Shown here: one piece after another, positions 30,154 to 39,162 of the stretch | Numbering within the stretch: position 1 is the stretch's first letter | How the letters are laid out: the number at the start of each line of letters is the position of its first letter | Notes under the pieces: model-generated | Database searches by the model: none | Told to the model about the DNA's origin: nothing | Seen by the model: the letters and a program-made list of their open reading frames with translations, nothing else | From: Pseudodesulfovibrio hydrargyri | GTDB taxonomy: Bacteria; Desulfobacterota; Desulfovibrionia; Desulfovibrionales; Desulfovibrionaceae | Reading direction: 5' to 3' | DNA: 64,000 bases | Assembly (NCBI RefSeq): GCF_001874525.1 | Contig: NZ_LKAQ01000004.1 | Span: 2,632,730 to 2,696,729, forward strand | Program-made: the position numbers and the translations under genes

Positions 30154-32004
30154 CTAGTTGGCCAGCCCCCTCAAGCTTGGGCCGAGCAGGATCTCGGCCT
30201 GCTTGGAGCCGAGGTCCATGCGGTAGAATAGTTTGTAGAACTCGCGGGTTTCGCGGACCATATCCCAGGCGAACCACTCGGGGTAGAGCAGGTTGGTCAG
30301 CCAGATCAACCCCATGAGCCGGTTCACGGACGGGGGGCGGTCGAACCAGTTGTACATGCCCGCCGGGGGCTCGAACACGGCGTTGTTGCGGACCGCCTTG
30401 AGCCGGGACCAGAAAGGGTCGGTCCGCATCCGATTATACAAGCGCTGGGGGGACTTGCCCTCGTCCGAGAGCATGATGACCACGTCCGGGTCCCAGCGGG
30501 CCAGGTCCGTGGCGCAGACCGGGGTGCGGCCGCAGCCGCGCTGCTCGAAGACCTCGGCCGCGTTCACCCCGCCCGCGTATTCTATGATCTCGCCGTGGCG
30601 GGACCGCCTGGGCTCGGTGAGCAGGCCGGTGGGCGACTGGGCGTAGTAGACCGTGCGCCGCTCGCCGTGCGGGATTTCGGCCACGGTCCGTACGATGTGG
30701 CGGAACTTTTCGTCGAAATAGTCGGCCAGCGTATTGCCCCGGTCCGGCGTGCCGACAAGCGCGCCCACGCGCCGCAGGACTTCGCCGGTGCGGTCCAGGC
30801 AGCCGTCGTAGACGAGCACCGGGATGCCCATCTCCTGTTGCAGCCGTTCGGCCGCGTTCACCTCGACCTCGTCCAGGGCGAACAGGGTCAGGGAGAGGAT
30901 CAGGTCCACGCCGCGCTGCCGGACCGCGTCCTTGTCGAAGGTGCTTTTGCCGCCGCCGAAGTCGCCGCCCATGACTCCGAGGACCGGCAGGGAGAGATAC
31001 TCCGGGCCCGCCAGCATGCGCTCGGGCGGCATGGGCGGCATGCCCAGCCCGGCGATCTTTTTCGGGGCCAGGCAAAAGAGCAGGGACGTGACCATGGGGT
31101 TGTAGCCGAAGACCCTTTCGATGTTGGTTTTGACCAGGACCTTGCGCCCGGCCATGTCCGTGGCCAGGGTCGTCTCCGGGAGATGCACGGGCTTGAATTC
31201 CACCATATTCACCTCGTTGGTTGCGGGCCGCGTGCGGCTCGGGGCTGTCGGGATGTCGGTCGGCGTGACAGGGCTCGGATCGTTTCGGCTAAAGGCCGCG
31301 CGCACGGTCGGGGCGGTCTGGAGCCCGTCCGTTATCCGCCTGACGAATGCCTCGCCGCGGGCCGCGAAGGGCTCGCCGATGCGCTGTTCAAGGACCACGC
31401 GGCCCGGTGACGGGGCCAGGATGACGATGCGGTCGCTCAGGCGGACCGCCTCGGCCAGGTCGTGGGTCACGAACACGGCGGCCAGGCCGCGCTCGTCGAT
31501 GAGGGAGCGGACCAGGTCCTGGAGTTCGTGCCGCAAGCCTACGTCCAGGGCGCTGAACGGCTCGTCCAGGAGGAGCAGGTCCGGCTCCACGGCCAGGGCC
31601 CGGGCCAGGGAGGCCCGCTGGCGCATGCCGCCGCTCAGGGCGTGGGGGTATTTCGCCAGGTCGCCGGGGTTCAGCCCCATGCGCTCGGCCAGCCGGTGGG
31701 CCCGGGCCGTCCGTTCCGCCCTGGGGATGCCCAGGGCCTTGAGCCCGAAGCCGATGTTGTCCTCGGTGCGCCGCCAGGGGAGCAGCCTAGGCTCCTGGAA
31801 CACGCAGGCCGTGTGCGAAAAGGTGTTGGAAACGTGGCCCGAAGTCGGGGCGAGCAGCCCGGCGGCCATGTTCAGCAGGGAGGTCTTGCCGCAGCCGGAG
31901 CGGCCCGCCAGGGCCAGGACCTCGCCGGGCGCGACCCGCAGGCCGACGTCGGCCAGTACCGGCCCGGTCCCGTAGTCGTGCGAGACGTTCTCCCAGGTCA
32001 GCAT
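30154..32004 (-). CDS. ABC importer ATPase continuing in frame into a TroA/FepB-like binding domain
   Basis: A single open frame of 616 codons holding two recognisable proteins. Residues 1-235 are a NitT/TauT-type ATPase: Walker [10 protein letters not shown], signature LSGGMRQR, Walker B LLLLDEP, switch FVTHD. After a Pro/Thr-rich linker, residues 267-616 resemble periplasmic iron-complex/cobalamin binding proteins ([40 protein letters not shown]). No stop codon separates them and no signal peptide precedes the second. However, GAGGTGA lies directly before Met267 (ATG at 31206), so a separate 350-residue product by internal initiation is possible. The start at 32004 follows the permease stop by 16 bases with GGAGG between. 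The fused binding domain would sit in the cytoplasm unless processed, which is odd for this family. Confidence 0.75.
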   Translation of the reverse strand: MLTWENVSHDYGTGPVLADVGLRVAPGEVLALAGRSGCGKTSLLNMAAGLLAPTSGHVSNTFSHTACVFQEPRLLPWRRTEDNIGFGLKALGIPRAERTARAHRLAERMGLNPGDLAKYPHALSGGMRQRASLARALAVEPDLLLLDEPFSALDVGLRHELQDLVRSLIDERGLAAVFVTHDLAEAVRLSDRIVILAPSPGRVVLEQRIGEPFAARGEAFVRRITDGLQTAPTVRAAFSRNDPSPVTPTDIPTAPSRTRPATNEVNMVEFKPVHLPETTLATDMAGRKVLVKTNIERVFGYNPMVTSLLFCLAPKKIAGLGMPPMPPERMLAGPEYLSLPVLGVMGGDFGGGKSTFDKDAVRQRGVDLILSLTLFALDEVEVNAAERLQQEMGIPVLVYDGCLDRTGEVLRRVGALVGTPDRGNTLADYFDEKFRHIVRTVAEIPHGERRTVYYAQSPTGLLTEPRRSRHGEIIEYAGGVNAAEVFEQRGCGRTPVCATDLARWDPDVVIMLSDEGKSPQRLYNRMRTDPFWSRLKAVRNNAVFEPPAGMYNWFDRPPSVNRLMGLIWLTNLLYPEWFAWDMVRETREFYKLFYRMDLGSKQAEILLGPSLRGLAN

Positions 32005-32020
32005 GATCCGCCTGCCTCCT

Positions 32021-32809
32021 TCACGAGGACGCGGCGTCGCCGCGCCAGGGTTCCATGCGCCGTTGCAGCGGTTCGAGCACGAGCAGTTCCACGGCCAGGA
32101 GCATGACCAGCAGGACGATGACCCAGGCCAGGGCGTCGGCCGTGTCCAGGTTGATCCGGGCCAGGGCCATGCTCGCGCCGATGCCGTCGGTGGAGGCGAG
32201 CAGCTCGGCCATGACCGCGACCTTCCAGGACAGGGCCAGGGCAGTGACCCAGCCCGGGAAGAGATAGGACAGAAGGTGCGGCAGGCGCACATCCAGGAAA
32301 AGCGTCAGCGGCGGGGCGGAGAAGGAACGGGCCATGTCCTCCAACCCCCGGTCCCGGGTGCGTGCGCCTTCCACGGCCACGGCAAAGACGATGGGCAGGG
32401 CCGTGACCACCACGGTGAAGACCGGGGTCAGCCCGGTGGTGCCGAACCAGAGCATGGCCAGGACGATCCAGGCTATGGGCGGGATGCCCAGAAGCATGGC
32501 CGTCACCGGCCTGAGGGTCTGGGCCAGGGCGGGGCGCAGCCCGGCCAGGATGCCCAGTCCGCTGCCGAGCAGGGCAGCGATACCGAATCCGCCCAGCGCG
32601 CGTCCGGCCGTGACCAGCGCCGCCCTGCCCGCCTGGCCGTCCAGGACGAGCCGCCACAGCGCCGCGCCCGCCTCCCCCGGCGAGGGCAGGATGAACGGGC
32701 CGTAGAAGAGGCTCCCCGCCCACCATAGGGCGAGAAAGAGGGCGATCCCCAGGGCGGGGTACCGGAAGTCCCGCGGGCGGGACCATGCGGCATGGGCCGG
32801 ACGCGTCAT
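32021..32809 (-). CDS. ABC importer permease, NitT/TauT (SsuC) type
   Basis: A 262-residue inner membrane permease with about six hydrophobic segments. The coupling-loop region reads DMARSFSAPPLTLFLDVRLPHLLSYLFPGW. This topology and length match the nitrate/sulfonate/thiamine-precursor importer subfamily. The ATG at 32809 lies 8 bases after the stop of the binding-protein gene, with GGAGCAGGA between. The ATPase gene follows after 16 bases. Substrate unknown. The binding protein encoded upstream is of NMT1/THI5-like type, and a different TroA-like binding domain is fused to the ATPase. Confidence 0.85.
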   Translation of the reverse strand: MTRPAHAAWSRPRDFRYPALGIALFLALWWAGSLFYGPFILPSPGEAGAALWRLVLDGQAGRAALVTAGRALGGFGIAALLGSGLGILAGLRPALAQTLRPVTAMLLGIPPIAWIVLAMLWFGTTGLTPVFTVVVTALPIVFAVAVEGARTRDRGLEDMARSFSAPPLTLFLDVRLPHLLSYLFPGWVTALALSWKVAVMAELLASTDGIGASMALARINLDTADALAWVIVLLVMLLAVELLVLEPLQRRMEPWRGDAASS

Positions 32810-32817
32810 TCCTGCTC

Positions 32818-33801
32818 CTAGGCCAGGTAGAAATTCCGGTCCGGCAGCTTGCCGCCGACCAGTTTGGGCGACATTTCCATCAGGGCCGAATAGTAGAATT
32901 CCAGGTCCTTCCTGGCCTCGGCCGCCGGGCTGCGCCGCAGGGGGAAGGTCTCCAGGGACTTTTCCAGGACCATGGGCTTGAGTCCGAAGAAGTCGGCGCA
33001 TTGCCGGGCGGCCTCGGCCGGGTGGGCATTGATCCAGTCCACGGCCCGGCCGATGCCGGTTTGCAGCGCAGTCACGGTCTCCGGGCGTTCCTCAGCCAGG
33101 GAGGCCTGGCACATGGTCCCGCCCAGGGGCATGACCGACGCGCTGCCGGTGACTTCTTCCCAGACATCCTGCAGGACGATGCGTTTCAGCTCCATGCCCG
33201 CGCCCTTGCCCTTGAGGATGGCCGCCGTGGCGGCGGGCTCGGGCAGCAGGGCCGTGTCCGTGCGCTTGGAGAGGAGCATCTGCAACGCCTCGAAGGGCGA
33301 GTCAACATAGGACATGGTCAGGTCATTGTCCGGGGTGATGCCGCTTTTCGAAGCCAGGTAACGGACGATGATGTCCGGGGTGTCCCCACGGAAGAACAGA
33401 AGCAGGCTCCTGCCCTTGATGTCCATGAATTTCTTGATGGACGGGTTGGCGGTGACGATGCTCAGGCTGCCGCCGTTGTTGACGTCCAGGAGCCGGACCG
33501 GGAGTCCCTTGTTATAGAGAATGGACGCCGCGTTGGCCGGGGCGGCCGAGACCTGAGCCTCGCCCGAGACCATCCAGGCGCGCATGATGTCCGGGTTGCG
33601 CCACTGGCGCATCTCCATGGCGGGCAGGGCGCCGGACGGGGGCTGTTTGGACAGGCGGACCAGGGGGAGGCTGAGGGGCGCGGGCGGGCCCGCCAGCACG
33701 AGTTCGGCCGCATCCCCGGCCAGGGCGCGGGCTGCGGTCAGAAAGGGGAACAGGGCCAGGGCCCCTGCGCCCAGGGACAGAAAATTCCTGCGTGTGATCA
33801 T
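32818..33801 (-). CDS. Tat-exported NMT1/THI5-like solute-binding protein
   Basis: A 327-residue periplasmic binding protein with a twin-arginine signal (TRRNFLSLGAGALALFPFL). It has the two-lobed fold of the NitT/TauT family. Typical stretches are WMVSGEAQVSAAPANAASILYNKG, DIKGRSLLLFFRGDTPDIIVRYLA and EPAATAAILKGKGAGMELKRI. Family members bind nitrate, alkanesulfonates, taurine, bicarbonate or pyrimidine precursors. Nothing here identifies the ligand. It is the first gene of a three-gene importer operon. A palindromic site lies about 200 bases upstream. Confidence 0.85.
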   Translation of the reverse strand: MITRRNFLSLGAGALALFPFLTAARALAGDAAELVLAGPPAPLSLPLVRLSKQPPSGALPAMEMRQWRNPDIMRAWMVSGEAQVSAAPANAASILYNKGLPVRLLDVNNGGSLSIVTANPSIKKFMDIKGRSLLLFFRGDTPDIIVRYLASKSGITPDNDLTMSYVDSPFEALQMLLSKRTDTALLPEPAATAAILKGKGAGMELKRIVLQDVWEEVTGSASVMPLGGTMCQASLAEERPETVTALQTGIGRAVDWINAHPAEAARQCADFFGLKPMVLEKSLETFPLRRSPAAEARKDLEFYYSALMEMSPKLVGGKLPDRNFYLA

Positions 33802-33993
33802 CGGCGGGCTTCCTTGCGCGGCGGCATGCGCTCCCCGGAGGCGGGGACTAAACGCGCCTGTTCAAGGGATCGCGGTTGGACGGCGCGGCGCTTGGGCGAC
33901 GCGCACGCGGTGGATACGGAACGGGAACGCAGCGGGCATATGCCTGCGAACAAGTTTCAGTATGTAGGGCCGGGGGATGGATTCGGCAATGTC

Positions 33994-34019
33994 GTCACGC
34001 AAATATGAATATGCGTGAC
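33994..34019. promoter_or_regulatory. 8-bp-arm inverted repeat, candidate operator
   Basis: GTCACGCA-N10-TGCGTGAC lies in the 230-base gap between the binding-protein gene and the next sigma-54 regulator gene. The symmetry suggests a dimeric regulator. The rest of the gap shows no gene. Confidence 0.5.
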
Positions 34020-34034
34020 ATGCGATCGGCGGGT

Positions 34035-35429
34035 TTATTTTCTGCCGCGTCGGATGCCCGCCAAGGAGAGGTGGCGGTAGATGCTCGGTACGCTCAACCC
34101 CGACAGGCGGCTGGCCTCGGGGATGTCGAAGTCGCAGATGTCCATGAGCTGGCGGAAATAGGCCTGGTCGCGCAACGCCTTGTAATCCTTGTAGGGCTGG
34201 ATGGGACCGTCCGTGGCCTGACTCCCTTGGGCCCGGACGGGCTGGCGCTTGGGCCTGGCCTTGTCCAGGGAGGAGACGCGGATGTGGCCGGGCAGGTGCT
34301 TGGGATAGATGACCGGTTCCTGGCCCGCGTTGATGACCGCCGCCTCCATGACGTTGCCCAGTTCGCGGACGTTGCCGGGCCAGGTATACGGGCGCAGGAC
34401 CTTGTCGAGCTGCTTGGAGAGTTGCTTGGGGGGCAGCCGGTAGCGGTCGCAGGCCGTCTTGGCGAAGTGGAGGGCCAGCAGGCCGACGTCCTGGTCACGC
34501 TCGCGCAGGGGCGGCAGGGGGATTTCCAGGGTACGCAGCCTGAAGAGCAGGTCCGAGCGGAAGGTCCCGGCGCGGGTCATGGCCTCCAGGTCGCGGTTGG
34601 TGGCGGCCATGAGCCGGAAGTCGCTGGATTGCTCGCGGGAGGAGCCCACGGGCCGGAAGCGGTGCTCCTGGAGCACGCGCAGGAAGGATTTCTGCAGGGA
34701 GGGGGGCAGCTCGCCGATCTCGTCCAGGAACAGGGTGCCGCCGTCCGCCTCGGCCACCAGTCCCCGGTGGTCGGTCAGCGCGCCGGTGAACGCGCCCTTG
34801 ACGTGGCCGTAGAGCACGCTTTCCAGCAGGGTCTCGGTCAGGTTGGAGCAGTCCACCACCACGAAGGGCTTGTCGCGGCGCGCGCTGTTGCGGTGAATGG
34901 CTTGGGCGGCCAGCTCCTTGCCCGCGCCGGTCTCGCCGAGGATGAGCACCCCGGCCTCGCTCTCGGCCGCCCGGGCCATGAGTTGGCGGGCCCGGTCCAT
35001 GGCCGGGGACCTGCCGACGATGCCGCCGTCGTCGAAGGCCCGGGCCGGGGCCTGGGCCGCGAACTTGTCGCTGCGGTACTTGAGCGCGCTCTCCAGCGAC
35101 GCCTTGAGGACAGAGGGGGTGGCCGGTTTCTGGATGTAGTCCCAGGCCCCGCTGGTCAGGGTCTCCTGGGCCCCGAAATTGTCCTTCAGGCCGGTCAGGA
35201 CGATGACCTCCGGGCCGCCGGGAGCGGCCGTGAGCTCGTTGACGGACATGTGCCCGTCGCCGTCGGGCAGGTTCAGGTCCAGGTAGATGACGTCCACCCC
35301 GGCGCGGGCCAGGTCGAGTCCCCGGCCCAGGCTGTCGGCGGTCAGGACGTCATGGCCCAGGTCGCCGAAGCAGCGGGACAGGCCGCTTCGGATGAGTTCG
35401 TCGTCGTCGATGATCAGTACGCGTGCCAT
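34035..35429 (-). CDS. Sigma-54 dependent response regulator of the amine island
   Basis: A 464-residue NtrC-family activator. The receiver domain has IIDDDE and the phosphoacceptor segment VIYLDLNLPDGDG. The AAA+ domain has Walker A GETGAGKE, an intact GAFTGA loop and Walker B GTLFLDEIGE. A C-terminal helix-turn-helix has the motif DIPEASRLSGLSVPSIYRHL. It follows its kinase gene by 7 bases. The pair diverges from the ligase-transporter-molybdoenzyme operon, whose leader carries a sigma-54-like promoter at 37600-37615, the natural target. The C-terminal Arg/Lys-rich tail is short. Confidence 0.9.
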   Translation of the reverse strand: MARVLIIDDDELIRSGLSRCFGDLGHDVLTADSLGRGLDLARAGVDVIYLDLNLPDGDGHMSVNELTAAPGGPEVIVLTGLKDNFGAQETLTSGAWDYIQKPATPSVLKASLESALKYRSDKFAAQAPARAFDDGGIVGRSPAMDRARQLMARAAESEAGVLILGETGAGKELAAQAIHRNSARRDKPFVVVDCSNLTETLLESVLYGHVKGAFTGALTDHRGLVAEADGGTLFLDEIGELPPSLQKSFLRVLQEHRFRPVGSSREQSSDFRLMAATNRDLEAMTRAGTFRSDLLFRLRTLEIPLPPLRERDQDVGLLALHFAKTACDRYRLPPKQLSKQLDKVLRPYTWPGNVRELGNVMEAAVINAGQEPVIYPKHLPGHIRVSSLDKARPKRQPVRAQGSQATDGPIQPYKDYKALRDQAYFRQLMDICDFDIPEASRLSGLSVPSIYRHLSLAGIRRGRK

Positions 35430-35436
35430 AATGATC

Positions 35437-37329
35437 CTATGTGCAGAATTTATTGACGTTTTCCACCAACACCCTGGGGGACATGGGCTTCATGATGAAC
35501 CCGGCCACCCCGGCCCTGCGGGCCTGGGCCTCCAACTGCGGTTCCACATGGCCGGTGCAGATGACCACTTTGCAGTCCGGGGCGTTCTCCAGGATGCGGG
35601 CGGCCATCTCCATGCCGGTCATGGCGGGCATGGACTGGTCCGTGACCACCAGCTCGAACCGCCCCTTGCCCCGGAAGAATTCCTTGAGCCCCTCCTGGCC
35701 GTTGCCCGCGGTGAAGACCTCGTAGCCCGCGTCGCGCAGGACGCGCTGCATGGCCTGCAGGGCGCCCGCGTCGTCGTCCACCAGAAGCAGGCGGCCGGTG
35801 GGCCGGGCGGCCGGGCGGGTGTCCCGGGCCAGGCTCTTGGTCTCGGGCGTGGCCGTGCACGGCAGGTAGACCGTGAAGGTCGTGCCCCTCCCGGGCGCGG
35901 AGTCCACGTGGATGGACCCGCCGTTGCAGGTCACGATGGCATGGACCACGGCCAGCCCCATGCCCGTGCCGCCGCTCTTGGCCTTGCTGGTGTAGAACGG
36001 CTCGAAGATGCGCTCCACCGAGCCCGGCTCAATGCCGTGGCCCGTGTCGGTCACGGTCAGGACCACGTGGTCGCCCAAGGCCAGGCCCGAGTGCGGGGCC
36101 TCCTTTTGCGAATCCAGGTGGAGGTTGGACAACCGCACGGACAGGGTGCCGCCGCCGGGCATGGCCTGGACCGCGTTGCGGCAGAGATTGAGCAGGACCT
36201 GCTGGACTTGCGACTGGTTGGCCAGGACGCAGTCGTTTACGGCCGAACAGTCCATGTCCAGGGCCACGTGGTCGGGCAGGGTGGCGTGCAGGATGGCCAG
36301 GTTCTCGCGGGCCAGGGGGGTCAGGTGCAGGGGGGCGCGGGTGACCTCCTGCTGGCGGCTGTATTCCAGGACCTGCTCGACCAGTTCCGAGGCCTTGTAC
36401 GCGGCCTTGAGGGCCTCGGACAGCGGGGCCTCCATGCCGGTCCCGTCCGCCTTGCCCAGGGCGTAGTCCAGATTGAATATGATCGGCACCAGATTGTTGT
36501 TGAGGTCGTGGGCGATGCCGCCCGCGAGCACGCCGATGGCCCGCATCTTCTGGGCCTGGAACAGCTCCCGCTCCACCCGTTTCAGCTCGGTGATGTCCAC
36601 CCCCAGCTCCATGACCAGGGGCTCCCCGTTCTCGTCCTCGAAGGGATAGTCGTAGATGTGGAAGGTCCGGCCCGCGCTGTCCGTGAACTGCCAGTCCACG
36701 GACTCGCCCGTGTCGAAGACCCGGAAGGTCGGGCAGTGCGGGCACGGGTCGTCGCGGCCGCCGAACATCTGGTAGCAGCGCCGCCCGCCCACCTCGCCGT
36801 AGAAGGCCAGGGTCTTCTTGTTGGCGTAGGCGACCGAGTAGTCGCGGCGCTGCATGTACACGAACACGGGCAGCTCGTGGACCACGTCGAAAAAGAGCTG
36901 GCGGCCGCGCTCGCGGAGCATGTCCGACTGCCGCCGCAGGACCTTCTCGTCACGCAGGGCGGCCCGCAGCCGCTCCACCTCGGCGTGGCGGTGGACCTCG
37001 ACGACGATTCCGCCGTCGGCCAGGGGCACCAGCCGGCAGGAGACCATCTCCCGGTCCGGGGCCGAGACGTCGCCGATCTCAACCACCTGTTCCGCGCCGG
37101 TCAGGGCCACCTGGGCCAGGCCGTCCTCCAGTTCCCGCAGGAAGCGCAGCCCGAAGGGAAGTTCGCAAAGCCGCCGCCCCTCGGGGAACGGCGCGTCCGC
37201 CGGGAGCAGCCGGGTAAAGGCGTTGTTGGCGTGGGCGATCTTCCCGTCCGGGCCGAGCACGGCCATGGGGGTCGGGCTCAGCCGGGCGAAGGTCCGGAGA
37301 TCGGAGGGCGTTTCCATCTGTCTGTGCAT
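35437..37329 (-). CDS. Soluble PAS-domain hybrid histidine kinase of the amine island
   Basis: A 630-residue cytoplasmic kinase without membrane segments. Two PAS-like sensor domains (about 10-115 and 145-255) come first; the second contains [17 protein letters not shown], a cluster of three cysteines that could bind a metal or cofactor. The kinase core has the H-box [14 protein letters not shown] and ATPase motifs DTGHGIEPG and [11 protein letters not shown]-terminal receiver domain (about 505-630) has [12 protein letters not shown]. It should sense a cytoplasmic signal, perhaps a metabolite of the adjacent pathway, and drive the sigma-54 regulator encoded next. The start is uncertain: ATGs at codons 1 and 5 both have weak ribosome sites. 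Confidence 0.88.
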   Translation of the reverse strand: MHRQMETPSDLRTFARLSPTPMAVLGPDGKIAHANNAFTRLLPADAPFPEGRRLCELPFGLRFLRELEDGLAQVALTGAEQVVEIGDVSAPDREMVSCRLVPLADGGIVVEVHRHAEVERLRAALRDEKVLRRQSDMLRERGRQLFFDVVHELPVFVYMQRRDYSVAYANKKTLAFYGEVGGRRCYQMFGGRDDPCPHCPTFRVFDTGESVDWQFTDSAGRTFHIYDYPFEDENGEPLVMELGVDITELKRVERELFQAQKMRAIGVLAGGIAHDLNNNLVPIIFNLDYALGKADGTGMEAPLSEALKAAYKASELVEQVLEYSRQQEVTRAPLHLTPLARENLAILHATLPDHVALDMDCSAVNDCVLANQSQVQQVLLNLCRNAVQAMPGGGTLSVRLSNLHLDSQKEAPHSGLALGDHVVLTVTDTGHGIEPGSVERIFEPFYTSKAKSGGTGMGLAVVHAIVTCNGGSIHVDSAPGRGTTFTVYLPCTATPETKSLARDTRPAARPTGRLLLVDDDAGALQAMQRVLRDAGYEVFTAGNGQEGLKEFFRGKGRFELVVTDQSMPAMTGMEMAARILENAPDCKVVICTGHVEPQLEAQARRAGVAGFIMKPMSPRVLVENVNKFCT

Positions 37330-37704
37330 ACTGATTTACATTTTTCTACATTTTTTACTTTACGCGGACTATAGTTTTTCCTTCGGCATTTTTCAATCAT
37401 AATAAAAATATCATTAATATACTGTTTTTATACATTTTACTTTCAAAATCAATTCGCATGAATGGATATTATTTTTAATAATACGATTCTTGATTTTAAT
37501 AATAGAGAGAGAAATGAAGTCTGGAGTTCAAGGTTGGAATGTGAATGGTTGTTGCTTAACTCGTTTGTTTTTAAATGATTTTTATAAAACAAGGCAAAGT
37601 GGCACGGCGATTGTACTAAGCGAAGAAATTACATTGATGAAAATTGCTCCGGATTCGTTCCGGGCAAGCGGTATAATAAACTGCCAAAATGAGGGAAAGA
37701 GACG
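37330..37704. other. AT-rich divergent regulatory region of the amine island
   Basis: About 375 bases, far richer in A and T than the flanks, between the hybrid kinase and the ligase gene. It holds the sigma-54-like promoter described separately and a small inverted repeat ATTATT-TTT-AATAAT at about 37468-37482. No credible gene is present: the short frames show no signal, motif or ribosome site. The base composition suits a bent, protein-bound enhancer region. Confidence 0.55.
37600..37615 (+). promoter_or_regulatory. Sigma-54-like promoter of the ligase/transporter/molybdoenzyme operon
   Basis: TGGCACG-N4-TTGTA has a perfect -24 element and correct spacing. The -12 element has GT in place of the usual GC. 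Transcription would start near 37626, about 80 bases before the ligase ATG. The divergent genes encode a sigma-54 activator and kinase. Confidence 0.68.
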
Positions 37705-39081
37705 ATGAGCCTGCCAAAACCAACTTCCATCGACAGCATCAAGAAGCAGATTCGGGACAATGACATCCATTTTGTCCGTTTCGAGCAAGCGGATCTGTAC
37801 GGCGTGTCCCGAAGCAAGACCGTGCCGGTCGGCGCGTTCATGGACTACATAGAAAACGGCTTGAATTTCTACGGCGGGCTGCTCGGCCTGGACATCCAGT
37901 CCATGGTCCCCACCGGCACCGGCTATGCCGAGGAGGTGGCCTTCGAGGACCACTGCACCGTGCCGGACCTGTCCACCTTCACGGTTCTGCCCTGGGTGCC
38001 CAACACGGCCAACATCACCGTGGACCCGTACTGGTACGACGGCCGCCCGGCCATGGCCTCCCCGCGCCTGCTGCTCAAGAGGATCATCGATGAGTTCGAC
38101 GCCATGGGCTACATCTGCCGATTGGGCTACGAGTTCGAGTTCTACGTGCTCGACAGGGAGACCAGAAAGCCGGTCTACGACGGCCAGCCCATCTTCGTCA
38201 CCCTCAAGAACAACTTCGACATCGACTACACCTACGACCTGATGCGCAAGATGGACCAGGCCGGGGTGCGGATCATCACCCAGAATTCCGAGCACGGCCC
38301 GGGCCAGCAGGAGATCAATCTTTACTACCAGGACGGCCTGGCCGCGGCGGACACCGCCTTTCTCTACAAGATGGGCTGCAAGGAGATCTCGCTCCAGCAC
38401 GGCTACATCGCCACCTGGCTGACCAAGCCGTTCATCGATTCCAGCGCCTCGGGCTCCCACTTCCACGTCTCCCTCATCGACAAGAAGACCGGCAAGAACG
38501 CCTTCAACGCCCCGGACGGCGAGTGCGGCCTGTCGGACCTGGCCCGCGACTTTCTGGCGGGCATGCTCAAGCACGCCCGGGCCAACACCGTGTTCACCGC
38601 CCCCACGATCAATTGCTACAAGCGCTACCGGGTCAACTCGTTCGCTCCGCACACCGCCACCTGGGGCATGGAGAACCGCACCGTGGGCATCCGCCTGAAG
38701 GGCTGCCGGGGCGAGTCAACCCACTTCGAGAACCGGCTGGCCTGCGGCGGGACCAACCCGTACCTTCTGGCCCTGTCCACCCTGGCCGCTGGGCTCGAGG
38801 GCATCCGCTCCAAGCCCGCGCTGCCGGATCCGGTCCTGGGCATCGCCTATGAGGACGACACCCTGCCCCGGCTCCCGTTCACCCTGGACGAGGCCGTGGA
38901 GGCCTTCGAGAACGACACGGACCTGCACGCCGTGCTCGATCCGGAATTCATCAAGCTGGTCCTGGCCGTGAAGAAGTTCGAGATCGAGACCGCGAAGGCC
39001 CGCTTCGAGGACTACGGCACCCCGGAATTCAACAACCGCGTCGATCCCTGGGAATGGGACTACTACATGGAACTTCTCTAG
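37705..39081 (+). CDS. Type III glutamine-synthetase-like ligase (probable gamma-glutamyl-amine ligase)
   Basis: A 458-residue cytoplasmic enzyme of the glutamine synthetase superfamily, which uses ATP to join the gamma-carboxyl of glutamate to ammonia or an amine. Visible family elements are YEFEFYVLD, SEHGPGQQEINL, SGSHFHVSL, NCYKRYR, the arginine segment MENRTVGIRLKG, and the Asn-Pro turn GGTNPYLLA. Similarity is to the type III/PuuA/GmaS group rather than housekeeping GlnA: the adenylylation-site region is absent and the RIEFRFPD motif is changed to HFENRLAC. As the first gene of an operon with an importer and an amidotransferase-type domain, it more likely modifies an amine than assimilates ammonia. 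The start ATG follows GAGGGAAAGAG. Confidence 0.88.
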   Translation: MSLPKPTSIDSIKKQIRDNDIHFVRFEQADLYGVSRSKTVPVGAFMDYIENGLNFYGGLLGLDIQSMVPTGTGYAEEVAFEDHCTVPDLSTFTVLPWVPNTANITVDPYWYDGRPAMASPRLLLKRIIDEFDAMGYICRLGYEFEFYVLDRETRKPVYDGQPIFVTLKNNFDIDYTYDLMRKMDQAGVRIITQNSEHGPGQQEINLYYQDGLAAADTAFLYKMGCKEISLQHGYIATWLTKPFIDSSASGSHFHVSLIDKKTGKNAFNAPDGECGLSDLARDFLAGMLKHARANTVFTAPTINCYKRYRVNSFAPHTATWGMENRTVGIRLKGCRGESTHFENRLACGGTNPYLLALSTLAAGLEGIRSKPALPDPVLGIAYEDDTLPRLPFTLDEAVEAFENDTDLHAVLDPEFIKLVLAVKKFEIETAKARFEDYGTPEFNNRVDPWEWDYYMELL

Positions 39082-39100
39082 GCGTCGCACCTCCTAACCC

Positions 39101-39134
39101 GGGGAGGGGGATTCCTTTCATCCGCCCCCTCCCC
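39101..39134 (+). other. Stem-loop between the ligase and C45 genes
   Basis: GGGGAGGGGG (39101-39110) pairs exactly with CCCCCTCCCC (39125-39134) across a 14-base loop. No T-run follows. It is probably a processing or stability element within the operon. Confidence 0.5.
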
Positions 39135-39162
39135 GTGCGGCGGCACACATACAGGAGCAGCA

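Noticed and set aside
37490..37708. A 72-codon frame upstream of the ligase
   Set aside because: It has no ribosome site, overlaps the ligase start and the sigma-54-like promoter, and its AT-rich sequence encodes no recognisable feature.
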